DNA of 23,400 bases from Candidatus Obscuribacterales bacterium (GTDB taxonomy: Bacteria > Cyanobacteriota > Vampirovibrionia > Obscuribacterales > Obscuribacteraceae): the NCBI GenBank assembly GCA_021732245.1, contig JAKFVJ010000112.1, positions 1-23,400 on the forward strand, written 5' to 3'. A program made the translations under genes and the position numbers. Position 1 is the stretch's first letter; each line of letters starts with the position of its first letter. The notes under the pieces are model-generated. The model had not been told where the DNA came from, did not search any database, and was given only the letters and a program-made list of their open reading frames with translations. Below, piece by piece: positions 17,701-23,400 of this stretch.

Positions 17701-17753
17701 AAAACTCCGTCCTAAGGAGGGTGTCGGGAGTTCGAGTCTCTCCGCGGGTGCCA
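17701..17753 (+). pseudogene. 3' half of a tRNA-Arg(CCU) gene, integrase attachment site
   Basis: From the anticodon loop onward this reads as tRNA: loop GTCCTAA with anticodon CCU, 3' anticodon strand GGAGG, variable loop GTGTC, T stem GGGAG with loop TTCGAGT and CTCTC, acceptor strand CGCGGGT, discriminator G and an encoded CCA at 17751-17753. The CTCC before the anticodon loop can pair with GGAG. Upstream bases form no D-arm, and no ACCCGCG or GCCCGCG acceptor strand appears, so the 5' half is missing. A break at the anticodon loop next to an integrase gene is the signature of integration into a tRNA gene; the restored full tRNA would lie at the far end of the element. It is not a functional tRNA here. 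Confidence 0.75.
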
Positions 17754-17770
17754 TTTAGGTGAGGGTTTCG
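17720..17770 (+). repeat. Att-like direct repeat, copy 1
   Basis: This 51-base stretch, from the tRNA variable loop through CCA into the terminator loop, matches 21607-21657 at 49 of 51 positions in the same orientation. Copy 1 keeps intact T-stem pairing and is followed by the complete terminator. The two copies bracket about 3.8 kb carrying the diiron, TetR, secreted-protein and patatin genes. Confidence 0.8.
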
Positions 17771-17800
17771 AGTATCGTCTCGTCCCTCACTTTTATTTTA
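17759..17800 (+). terminator. Rho-independent terminator of the tRNA-Arg gene
   Basis: GTGAGGG (17759-17765) pairs with CCCTCAC (17784-17790), with a second inner stem CGAG/CTCG, followed by TTTTATTTTA. It begins six bases after the tRNA CCA end, so it belongs to the tRNA. The T-run exists only for plus-strand transcription, so it should not stop the minus-strand genes converging on it. Confidence 0.85.
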
Positions 17801-17828
17801 GGTTCAAATAGGGTACAGGCTACGTTAG

Positions 17829-18512
17829 TTAATTAGTCGCTTGCCTTGCAGCGATTTTTCTTCTTCCGCTCTTTCCTGCTTTGCTTGCAACTCTTTCATC
17901 GCTACCCAAATAATTGTTCCTAACTTCAATTTCGTCGCTTGTCTTGAAGCACATTCCACGTTCAACCAGTGAACGTGAAATCACTAGGTCAAGTCCAGGT
18001 TCAAATACATCCAGCGACTCAACTTTTTTGATCACCCCACCAGGTCCTACCGTTATCGATCGAAATTCACCCTTATTGTTGAAGATGGAGATAGTTTCAA
18101 TAGGTAATGCTCGTAATTTCAGTCGCTCCTTACTACCGAGAATAATTTCGTCAAAAACAAGTCTATAACCCGAATGCTTCCGCTTTTCTTCTGTTATGCC
18201 GACAGCATCGCTGCCTTTCTTATCTACCATTTGAACGTAGCCAGTAACAATAGATCCTGCAGGGGCCACAACTTTCTGGTTGACTTTCAAATCTGCTTTC
18301 AGGCGACCGCTTATTTCTGTGCCTGTATGCATTTTGTGAAGATCAATTGGTTCAAAAAAGACGACCTTGAATGTTACAGGAACAGTGAGTTCGGACGGAC
18401 TGCTAACAACCCCGCCTTTTAAAAATGACTCAGTTTCGTCGGCGAGAGCACCAAGCGCGCTACCAAGTAACAACAGGCAAAGCGTAGATAGTAGCGACTT
18501 TCTTAGACTCAT
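17829..18512 (-). CDS. Secreted or periplasmic hypothetical protein
   Basis: The 227-aa protein opens with a clear signal peptide (basic MSLRKS, hydrophobic LLSTLCLLLLGSALG, likely cleavage after ALA near residue 24). The mature part is beta-rich: TGTEISGRLKADLKVNQKVV then APAGSIVTGYVQMV resembles the 'promise of Gly-Thr ... Pro-x-Gly-Ser ... G' strands seen in VirB10/TrbI-like and surface beta domains, though too weakly for a family call. The C-terminus is basic (GRRKIAARQ). It is the third gene of a unit with the diiron oxygenase and TetR genes; its AAGAG ribosome site overlaps the TetR stop codon only 12 bases upstream, so translation is coupled. Function unknown. Its 3' end points at the tRNA-Arg junction. 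Confidence 0.75.
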   Translation of the reverse strand: MSLRKSLLSTLCLLLLGSALGALADETESFLKGGVVSSPSELTVPVTFKVVFFEPIDLHKMHTGTEISGRLKADLKVNQKVVAPAGSIVTGYVQMVDKKGSDAVGITEEKRKHSGYRLVFDEIILGSKERLKLRALPIETISIFNNKGEFRSITVGPGGVIKKVESLDVFEPGLDLVISRSLVERGMCFKTSDEIEVRNNYLGSDERVASKAGKSGRRKIAARQATN

Positions 18513-18524
18513 GATAAAAAACTC

Positions 18525-19118
18525 TTATGCCGGTGAATTGTTTATGCCATTGAGAAACAACGATGTAGCAAGATCGGCAAATTCTTTTTCTGATACTGCA
18601 CCGCGAGACTGAAACCAAGTATAGGTCCAGTTGATTGCTCCCATCAGGTACATCGCCATTGCAGACCTTGCGGTGGGCTTCAGATGCGGCTGCAGTTTGG
18701 CTAGAAGATCTTTGATTACTTGTACTACTTTCTTCTCCAGGTCTTTAATTTGCTTTTGTTGCGGCAATGATAGGCAATGCAAGTTATTGAAGAGCACGAC
18801 GTGCTTTTCCCTGGATGTAGCATATAAGCGCATCAAAGCTCGAACGACTGCTTGCAATTGTTTCTCAGGTACCGTCTCTGTTTTGGCGGCACTAACTGCT
18901 GTGTCGGCCAGCAATTGGCAATGTAAGTTGAGAATGTCGAAAAGCAAAGCTTCTTTCGATTGATAGTAGTGATAAAGAAGCGCATTTGACACACCGAGAT
19001 GGCGGGCAATGGTGGCAATTGATGTACCATCATACCCGTGTTGGGCAAACATTTCTGCTGCGCCATCGAGAATGGATTGCCGCCGCTCATCGTAATTGTC
19101 AGCGCGAGGTCTAACCAT
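18525..19118 (-). CDS. TetR/AcrR family transcriptional regulator
   Basis: The 197-aa protein has the standard TetR N-terminal DNA-binding domain: RRQSILDGAAEMFAQHGYDG followed by the helix-turn-helix TSIATIARHLGVSNALLYHYY and SKEALLFDIL. The C-terminal ligand and dimer domain is all helical. These proteins usually repress a nearby promoter until a small, often lipophilic, ligand binds. The ATG follows the diiron oxygenase stop by two bases, so the two are co-translated and the regulator probably controls its own unit. A fitting palindrome (TTGnCCGA...TCGGnCAA) sits upstream of the diiron gene at 20273-20292. Co-transcription with an oxygenase and divergence from a lipase suggest a fatty-acid or lipid-like ligand; that is inference. 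Confidence 0.93.
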   Translation of the reverse strand: MVRPRADNYDERRQSILDGAAEMFAQHGYDGTSIATIARHLGVSNALLYHYYQSKEALLFDILNLHCQLLADTAVSAAKTETVPEKQLQAVVRALMRLYATSREKHVVLFNNLHCLSLPQQKQIKDLEKKVVQVIKDLLAKLQPHLKPTARSAMAMYLMGAINWTYTWFQSRGAVSEKEFADLATSLFLNGINNSPA

Positions 19119-19120
19119 AT

Positions 19121-20233
19121 TTAAAAGATAGGAACTATCTTGTCTGGATCAAATGCCACGTCTTCGCCGTCAATGCCTACTTCCGGCAAGGCGGGAAACT
19201 TAATGCCGTAAGGCTCTACGACAGTCTTAAGTCTGACTACTGCAGTTCGCCAATTCTCACGACGTTGTTCGAGCGTCAAGATGTTGAAGCCAGCCTCGCG
19301 TGCTTTTTCCTCCAATAAACGCTGAGCGGGAAGAAACGTATCAGGCAATTGCCAAAACTCTTTTGGAGGTTCGTAGAGAATTCCTGACAGGAATATAAAG
19401 CCGGCACGGAATTGCTTCGTGATTATGTCTTTGTCTTCTTCGCTCAATCGAGGAAGAATTTCCTTTAGAAGAGCAAGGCAAAAACTCAAGTGTCTACCTT
19501 CGTCGCGGCCGATATTTCGGAAAGCTTCCTTGAAAACAGGAATATCGGTGCTTTCATACATGCTGTGGAAAAGCGTTGATGAAGCGACTTCGCCAAATAA
19601 GAAAGAGCTGAAAAGAATCGGCATCGGGTAATGCTCAACTGCTTTCTTGTAGCCGGTCCAATAGCGAGCGCCATTGTGGTAGAGCCACTCTATGTTATTA
19701 CGAGCCAATTTACCGAGGAGTGTTTCCGGTTCGTATCCTAAAGGACCATTTGGTGTCATCATCGTGATGGCGCGCCCGCAAACTTCTTCGTGATTCATTT
19801 CATCGCGAGTTACTGCAAAGAAGCATTTGCGAATGGCATCTTCTTCATGTACTTCGTAGGCATGTATCATGGCTCGGGCAAATACCGCCGGACCTGAGGC
19901 ATCGAAAACAGACAGCAGCGTCCACCAATAAGCAATGGCATAACGCTGATCAAGTGTGAATTTGCTGACATCAAGGGTGTCCCAAGGCAGTTTGCTTGGC
20001 GACCAGCCTGGATCACGCGAGCTTTCATAGATTTCCATCAAGCGAGGGGTTTCCACACGCCAGTCAAACGGAAAGATATTCAACCTATCCAAGATTTTGG
20101 GTGCCGCTTCCGTGTCAGCAAGAATTTGCTCAGGACTTGGCATCGCCGTTTGAACTGTTGGCGAGGGCACTATCGAAGATTCAGTAACTGCCACGCCTTT
20201 GTTTGGCTTGGAAACTCGCTCTTCTTGAACCAT
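19121..20233 (-). CDS. Ferritin-like carboxylate-bridged diiron oxygenase
   Basis: The 370-aa protein carries two EXXH motifs about 100 residues apart in helices: E145 to H148 (TRDEMNHEE) and E245 to H248 (GRDEGRHLSF). A third helix acid is likely E215 (FGEVASS), and D111 (SVFDASG) is a candidate fourth ligand. This is the four-helix diiron site of the ribonucleotide-reductase R2, desaturase and AurF-like superfamily, which activates O2 to oxidise or desaturate a substrate. The first 40 residues are a disordered-looking leader and the last 60 a separate tail. The start has GGAGG eight bases upstream. It leads a coupled unit with the TetR regulator. Which reaction it performs cannot be decided; the N-oxygenase, hydroxylase and desaturase branches are all open. 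Confidence 0.85.
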   Translation of the reverse strand: MVQEERVSKPNKGVAVTESSIVPSPTVQTAMPSPEQILADTEAAPKILDRLNIFPFDWRVETPRLMEIYESSRDPGWSPSKLPWDTLDVSKFTLDQRYAIAYWWTLLSVFDASGPAVFARAMIHAYEVHEEDAIRKCFFAVTRDEMNHEEVCGRAITMMTPNGPLGYEPETLLGKLARNNIEWLYHNGARYWTGYKKAVEHYPMPILFSSFLFGEVASSTLFHSMYESTDIPVFKEAFRNIGRDEGRHLSFCLALLKEILPRLSEEDKDIITKQFRAGFIFLSGILYEPPKEFWQLPDTFLPAQRLLEEKAREAGFNILTLEQRRENWRTAVVRLKTVVEPYGIKFPALPEVGIDGEDVAFDPDKIVPIF

Positions 20234-20259
20234 TTGTCGATCCTCCGGACGGGTACATA

Positions 20260-20297
20260 GTTAATTGAATCATTGTCCGAACGGTCGGTCAATTAAC
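20260..20297. promoter_or_regulatory. Palindromic operator between divergent diiron and patatin genes
   Basis: TTGTCCGA and TCGGTCAA (20273-20280 and 20285-20292) are inverted repeats matching at seven of eight positions around ACGG, the usual look of a TetR-family operator. An outer perfect 8-bp inverted repeat, GTTAATTG at 20260-20267 and CAATTAAC at 20290-20297, encloses it with a slightly different centre. The element lies 27 bases upstream of the diiron start and 49 bases upstream of the patatin start, so one regulator could control both directions. Confidence 0.65.
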
Positions 20298-20345
20298 TGC
20301 CTGTCATATTTTAAGTTTAAGCTCTGGTCGATACCGGAGTAGAAT

Positions 20346-21431
20346 ATGGATACTATGAGCCTGAGGGATGGGGAACAATCTAGATTGAATCGGCGCCTAG
20401 TCCGCTTTGTCGCTATCATTGCCGCAATTTCCTCAGTCAGCTTGATGCAACTTGCCTGTTTGGGACAATCAATTGATCCGGCAGGTGTTCCAATCGCAGA
20501 CTTGCGGAAAATCGGCAATGCGCCGCCATTTCGCAGCGGCCCAAGGGTCGCATTAGTGTTGGGAGGTGGTGGCACAAGGGGGGCAGCCCATGTTGGCGCA
20601 TTGCGTGCCCTGACGAGGGCTGGCGTTCAAATTGACATGATTGTCGGAACCAGTATGGGTGCAATTATTGGGGGGTTATTTAGTGCTGGAATAAGTACTG
20701 ACTCTCTACAAAACATGTTTGAAGACGGATCTCTAATGAGATCCGTCATGAATGTTCCTTTAACCCTGTCTCTAGCCACTGCACCTGTGCGCGTTTTGCC
20801 TCGCACTGTTGCTCACAACCAATACGACGGTCTCTACAAAGGCGCTGCGTTAAGAAAATATCTGGACCGAATCGTGCCGGAGTACCTACACAATATTGAA
20901 CATTTGAGAATTCCATTTGCTGCCGTTGCGCTGAATCTCGTCGATGGCAAGCCTTGGGCGCTGAACCGGGGGAACCTTGGTTATGCCTTGCAGGCTAGCT
21001 CGGCGGTGCCGGGTTTGCGGGAACCAGTACAGATTGGCAATCAACTATTCGTTGATGGCGGTGTTGTCGACAATATACCTGTTGATGTAGCCAGAGCGAT
21101 GGGAGCTGATATAGTCATCGCAGTAAATGTCGACGAACGATTCAGCACAGTGCCGCTACAGAGCTTCAAGGCAGTTGGCAGTGTGGCTAAGCGACTGGTA
21201 ACCTTGCAACTTGCCTCTAGTGACGCGGTCCAGCTCGAGAAAGCGGATTTTGTCATTCACCCAAATGTTGATGGCATCGGTCTGATTTCTACAAAAGTCA
21301 AAGATGCCAGGCAAGCCATTGAGGCAGGAGAGAAAGCCGCCTGGGCCGTTATACCTGAAATAAAGGAAAGGTTCCGGCAACTCGACATCTCGTCCGCTGG
21401 ATTTAGAAATTCTGGAATCTCGAGCAATTAG
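20346..21431 (+). CDS. Patatin-like phospholipase with N-terminal membrane anchor or signal
   Basis: The 361-aa protein has all patatin (RssA-type) motifs: oxyanion loop GGGGTRGAAHVGAL (73-86), nucleophile elbow GTSMGA with S103, and the catalytic aspartate D237 in FVDGGVVDN. Such enzymes are Ser-Asp dyad acyl hydrolases acting on phospholipids or other acyl esters. Residues 18-38 (VRFVAIIAAISSVSLMQLACL) are hydrophobic after a basic start, so the protein is probably exported or anchored; the C38 context is not a perfect lipobox. GGAG lies about seven bases before the ATG. It is divergent from the diiron/TetR unit across a shared palindromic operator, which suggests joint control and a role in lipid turnover. 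An ATG three codons in is an alternative start. Confidence 0.92.
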   Translation: MDTMSLRDGEQSRLNRRLVRFVAIIAAISSVSLMQLACLGQSIDPAGVPIADLRKIGNAPPFRSGPRVALVLGGGGTRGAAHVGALRALTRAGVQIDMIVGTSMGAIIGGLFSAGISTDSLQNMFEDGSLMRSVMNVPLTLSLATAPVRVLPRTVAHNQYDGLYKGAALRKYLDRIVPEYLHNIEHLRIPFAAVALNLVDGKPWALNRGNLGYALQASSAVPGLREPVQIGNQLFVDGGVVDNIPVDVARAMGADIVIAVNVDERFSTVPLQSFKAVGSVAKRLVTLQLASSDAVQLEKADFVIHPNVDGIGLISTKVKDARQAIEAGEKAAWAVIPEIKERFRQLDISSAGFRNSGISSN

Positions 21432-21443
21432 TGAGTCTCACTA
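21429..21443. repeat. Short palindrome at the patatin stop codon
   Basis: TAGTGAGTCTCACTA is a perfect 7-bp inverted repeat around one base and contains the stop codon. There is no T-run after it, so it is a weak candidate for a transcript-end hairpin. Confidence 0.3.
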
Positions 21444-21606
21444 GACTTCAATAATGACCTGCACTGGCTGCAGTCCCCAGATCTTATTGCAATATTCGTT
21501 GATTGCACTGCGGGTTGGCTCTGGGTGAGCCGCTCTAAATTCATCCTACCGACCGACTTGAATTGCCAATGAAGAGAGAAGCAAGGCCGCTTTTGGTCCT
21601 AATTCT

Positions 21607-21657
21607 GGTGTCGGGAGTTCGAGTCTGTCCGCTGGTGCCATTTAGGTGAGGGTTTCG
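21607..21657 (+). repeat. Att-like direct repeat, copy 2 (decayed tRNA-Arg 3' end)
   Basis: Matches 17720-17770 at 49 of 51 positions. The two changes fall in the T stem (CTCTC to CTGTC, breaking a pair) and the acceptor strand (GCGGG to GCTGG). The anticodon arm and the second terminator arm are missing, so this cannot be a working tRNA or terminator. The rest of the 251-base gap around it shows no gene. It reads as the scar of an earlier or tandem integration. Confidence 0.75.
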
Positions 21658-21682
21658 GGGATCAAAACAGCGTTGCTATGAG

Positions 21683-23185
21683 TTAACCTTCAGTGACATT
21701 TTGAAGCGAGTCCCTTGCTTGTTCAGATGTTGATGCCTGCGGTGTTTTTGAGTTGAACTTCGCTTGAAGTGAACCCCAATCGATTGTAAGTGTGCCTCCT
21801 TCATTTTTGTATTGCTCTTCCCATTTCATAAGAAGGTCAAGTGAGGCGTGATCGAGGTACGTCAAGCGGGAAAAATCCACGTGAAGCTCGGTATCTACAG
21901 GCAGATTATCGAGAATGTCAGCAAGTTTTGGCAAGCTTAAGAAAGTAGCGGCACCAATAAGTTGAAGAGTGGTGCGTCCATTGGTTTGTGTCTTGACGAT
22001 ATCGAGCTTGCAGAATACGTACAGTAGTTTAGCCGCGCTCATTGCTACTCCTAAAAGAACACCAGTCAGAAGATCTGTTGTTAGGATCGCAAGTGCTGTG
22101 ACAATAAAGATGAGTAATTCTGCGCGTCCATGCTCGGCAAGGCGTTTTGCTGCTTGGAGATCTATAAGTTTGTAGCCTGCATACACAAGGACGGCGGCAA
22201 GTGAGGCGGCTGGAATAAGGCTGAGCAGGTTTGGAAAGCACAAGGTGAAGAGCAAGAGCCAAACGCCGTGCAGAATCGTTGATGCTTTGGTTCGAGCACC
22301 GGCTTTCACATTAACTGAGCTGCGGACGATGACCGAGGCGACGGGTAAGGCACCAATTGCGCCACAAATAGTATTGCCTACTCCTTGGGCAATCAGTTCT
22401 TGATCGTATTTGCTCTTGTGTCCAGGCAGCATCCTATCGAGCGCATTTGCTGTAAGCAGAGTCTCAGCGCTTCCGACAAGTGCCACGACAAACGCTTGTT
22501 GTAGTAGAGTCCAGCCATATTTTCCGACAGCGGAGAGCTCCAGTGGCGTCAGAGCTAACCAGATACTTTCCGGCAATTGTACTCGATGTAAATTTAGTCC
22601 AAGCGCGGTTGCTGCAACTGTCGAAATGATAATGGCAAGGAGGGTCGGCGGCAGGGCACAGCGCAACTTTTCGACTGGAAGTTTTTCCCAGGCTAAGATA
22701 GTTGCAATGGTTAGAATACCAACCAAGGCTGCTGCTTCGTGGACGCCATCGTTCAAGGTCAGCACCTTGAATAACAGCTCAGGCAGGGCAATCAAATTGT
22801 CGAGTCCGCTTCCTTTTGGCTTAGCATCAAGCATGACCTGAAACTGACTGAATAAAATCAAAAGACCGATACCGGAGAGCATTCCTTGAACTACAGCTGG
22901 AGAAACGGCTCGAAAAATACGTCCGAGTCTAAGTGCACCAAAGCAAAATTGTAGAAGCCCAGCAAAGAAAACAATTAGTCCTAGAGCACCTACTCCATGC
23001 TTATGTACAATGTCCCAGACAATCATGGCAAGACCGACGGTAGGACCGCTCACCTGAAATGGTGAGCTGGACATCATGCCGACAGCAATACCACCGATGA
23101 TACCAGCAATTAGTCCAGTGGCAGGAGGCATACCTGATGCTATGGCAACACCCATGCACAAAGGCAAGGCGACAAGAAATACCAC
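21683..23185 (-). CDS. SulP family anion transporter with C-terminal STAS domain, 5' end disrupted
   Basis: SulP proteins move sulfate, bicarbonate or similar anions across the inner membrane. The hydrophobic core begins FLVALPLCMGVAIASGMPPA, the first SulP helix, and runs through about eleven more membrane segments to residue 390. A STAS domain follows (LHVDFSRLTYLDHASLDLLM), ending at residue 500. The only possible start is a GTG at 23185 with no ribosome site, and it falls at the very edge of helix 1. In-frame sequence with transporter-like character (TIFGGKVIPSLVV) continues upstream for about ten more codons, but no ATG, GTG or TTG exists before a stop. An IS3-type element starts within 50 bases, so the natural start was probably lost. 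It may be non-functional, or expressed poorly. The anion carried cannot be told. Confidence 0.8.
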   Translation of the reverse strand: MVFLVALPLCMGVAIASGMPPATGLIAGIIGGIAVGMMSSSPFQVSGPTVGLAMIVWDIVHKHGVGALGLIVFFAGLLQFCFGALRLGRIFRAVSPAVVQGMLSGIGLLILFSQFQVMLDAKPKGSGLDNLIALPELLFKVLTLNDGVHEAAALVGILTIATILAWEKLPVEKLRCALPPTLLAIIISTVAATALGLNLHRVQLPESIWLALTPLELSAVGKYGWTLLQQAFVVALVGSAETLLTANALDRMLPGHKSKYDQELIAQGVGNTICGAIGALPVASVIVRSSVNVKAGARTKASTILHGVWLLLFTLCFPNLLSLIPAASLAAVLVYAGYKLIDLQAAKRLAEHGRAELLIFIVTALAILTTDLLTGVLLGVAMSAAKLLYVFCKLDIVKTQTNGRTTLQLIGAATFLSLPKLADILDNLPVDTELHVDFSRLTYLDHASLDLLMKWEEQYKNEGGTLTIDWGSLQAKFNSKTPQASTSEQARDSLQNVTEG

Positions 23186-23229
23186 AAGGGAGGGAATGAC
23201 CTTGCCCCCGAAAATCGTGCCAAGCCAAG

Positions 23230-23400
23230 TGGATGAATCCGGTAAACTTGAGCAGGCATTGTCCTGGGAGGCGAAATATGGCTCACAGAAAATACACGAT
23301 AGATCAAATATTTACAATGCTCAAAGAGCATGATGCAGGCGTAACCATTGCCGAAATTTGCCGCAAGTACGGCGTCGGCAATTCGACCTTTCACAAATGG
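23230..23400 (+). mobile_element. Left end of an IS3 family insertion sequence
   Basis: Begins at or near TGGATGAATCCGG (23230, or 23234 if it starts TGAATCC; IS3-family ends start with TG) and runs off the window. It contains the first transposase gene. It sits head-to-head with the truncated SulP gene. The exact boundary and target duplication cannot be set without the right end. Confidence 0.65.
23278..23400 (+). CDS. IS3 family transposase OrfA, partial
   Basis: The first 41 residues are present and the rest lies outside the window. MAHRKYTIDQIFTMLKEHDA followed by GVTIAEICRKYGVGNSTFHK is the OrfA helix-turn-helix that binds the IS ends; the family normally reads K-x-x-x-E-x-Q-I...L-x-x-x-E-x-G...A-x-x-C-R-x-x-G-I-S-x-x-T-F-Y-x-W. 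GGGAGG lies six bases before the ATG. OrfB, the DDE catalytic part, would follow by programmed frameshifting. No damage is visible in this piece. Confidence 0.9.
   Translation, partial: MAHRKYTIDQIFTMLKEHDAGVTIAEICRKYGVGNSTFHKW

Noticed and set aside
17600..17720. A group I intron in tRNA-Arg(CCU), as known in some bacteria
   Set aside because: The sequence before the anticodon loop runs straight into the integrase upstream region with no room for an intron core and no 5' exon.
17674..17753. A complete tRNA-Arg gene
   Set aside because: Only the part from the anticodon arm onward folds as tRNA. The 27 bases before it have no D-arm, and their would-be acceptor strand does not pair with CGCGGGT.
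1..23400. CRISPR arrays, retron or DGR template repeats
   Set aside because: No regularly spaced direct repeats, reverse transcriptase or Cas motifs were seen in any frame.

Overview
The window looks like bacterial chromosome carrying mobile DNA. Bacterial features include Shine-Dalgarno sequences of the AGGAGG type, the standard genetic code, one clear Rho-independent terminator and tightly coupled gene starts. Very large glycine-rich proteins with buried cysteine-peptidase-like modules, a eukaryote-like kinase and a SulP transporter recall the Obscuribacterales/Melainabacteria relatives of cyanobacteria. That placement is my impression from protein style; no marker gene proves it.

Layout. 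(1) 1-4305, mostly minus strand: a cut hypothetical gene at the left edge, a two-helix membrane protein, a structured leader RNA that ends like a terminator, a hydrophilic protein with DxDxDG repeats, and a 534-aa coiled-coil protein. (2) 4530-8603, plus strand: a 1357-aa protein with a HELSH zinc-peptidase motif and a papain-like Gln-Cys-His set. (3) 8634-15999, minus strand: HIT-family protein, a 210-aa unknown, a 1662-aa protein with a transglutaminase-like Cys-His-Asp set and helical repeats, and an unusual Ser/Thr-kinase-like protein. (4) 16282-17800: a tyrosine recombinase whose 5' end faces the 3' half of a tRNA-Arg(CCU) gene followed by that tRNA's terminator, an attachment-site junction. 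(5) 17829-21431: a three-gene unit (diiron oxygenase, TetR regulator, secreted protein) divergent from a patatin-like lipase, with a palindromic operator between them. (6) 21607-21657: a second, decayed copy of the tRNA 3' end. (7) 21683-23400: a SulP anion transporter whose 5' end appears to be cut by an IS3-type insertion sequence running off the right edge.

How the parts may work together. The integrase, the tRNA junction and the second att-like copy suggest two successive or tandem integrations at one tRNA-Arg locus. The left part, with the giant proteins, would belong to the integrase-bearing element; the diiron/TetR/patatin block would be a second segment bracketed by att copies. The three large proteins share a layout of alanine/glycine-rich hydrophobic stretches plus catalytic or coiled-coil parts, reminiscent of polymorphic effector or toxin proteins. 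Export signals and proven immunity partners were not seen, so this is a hypothesis.
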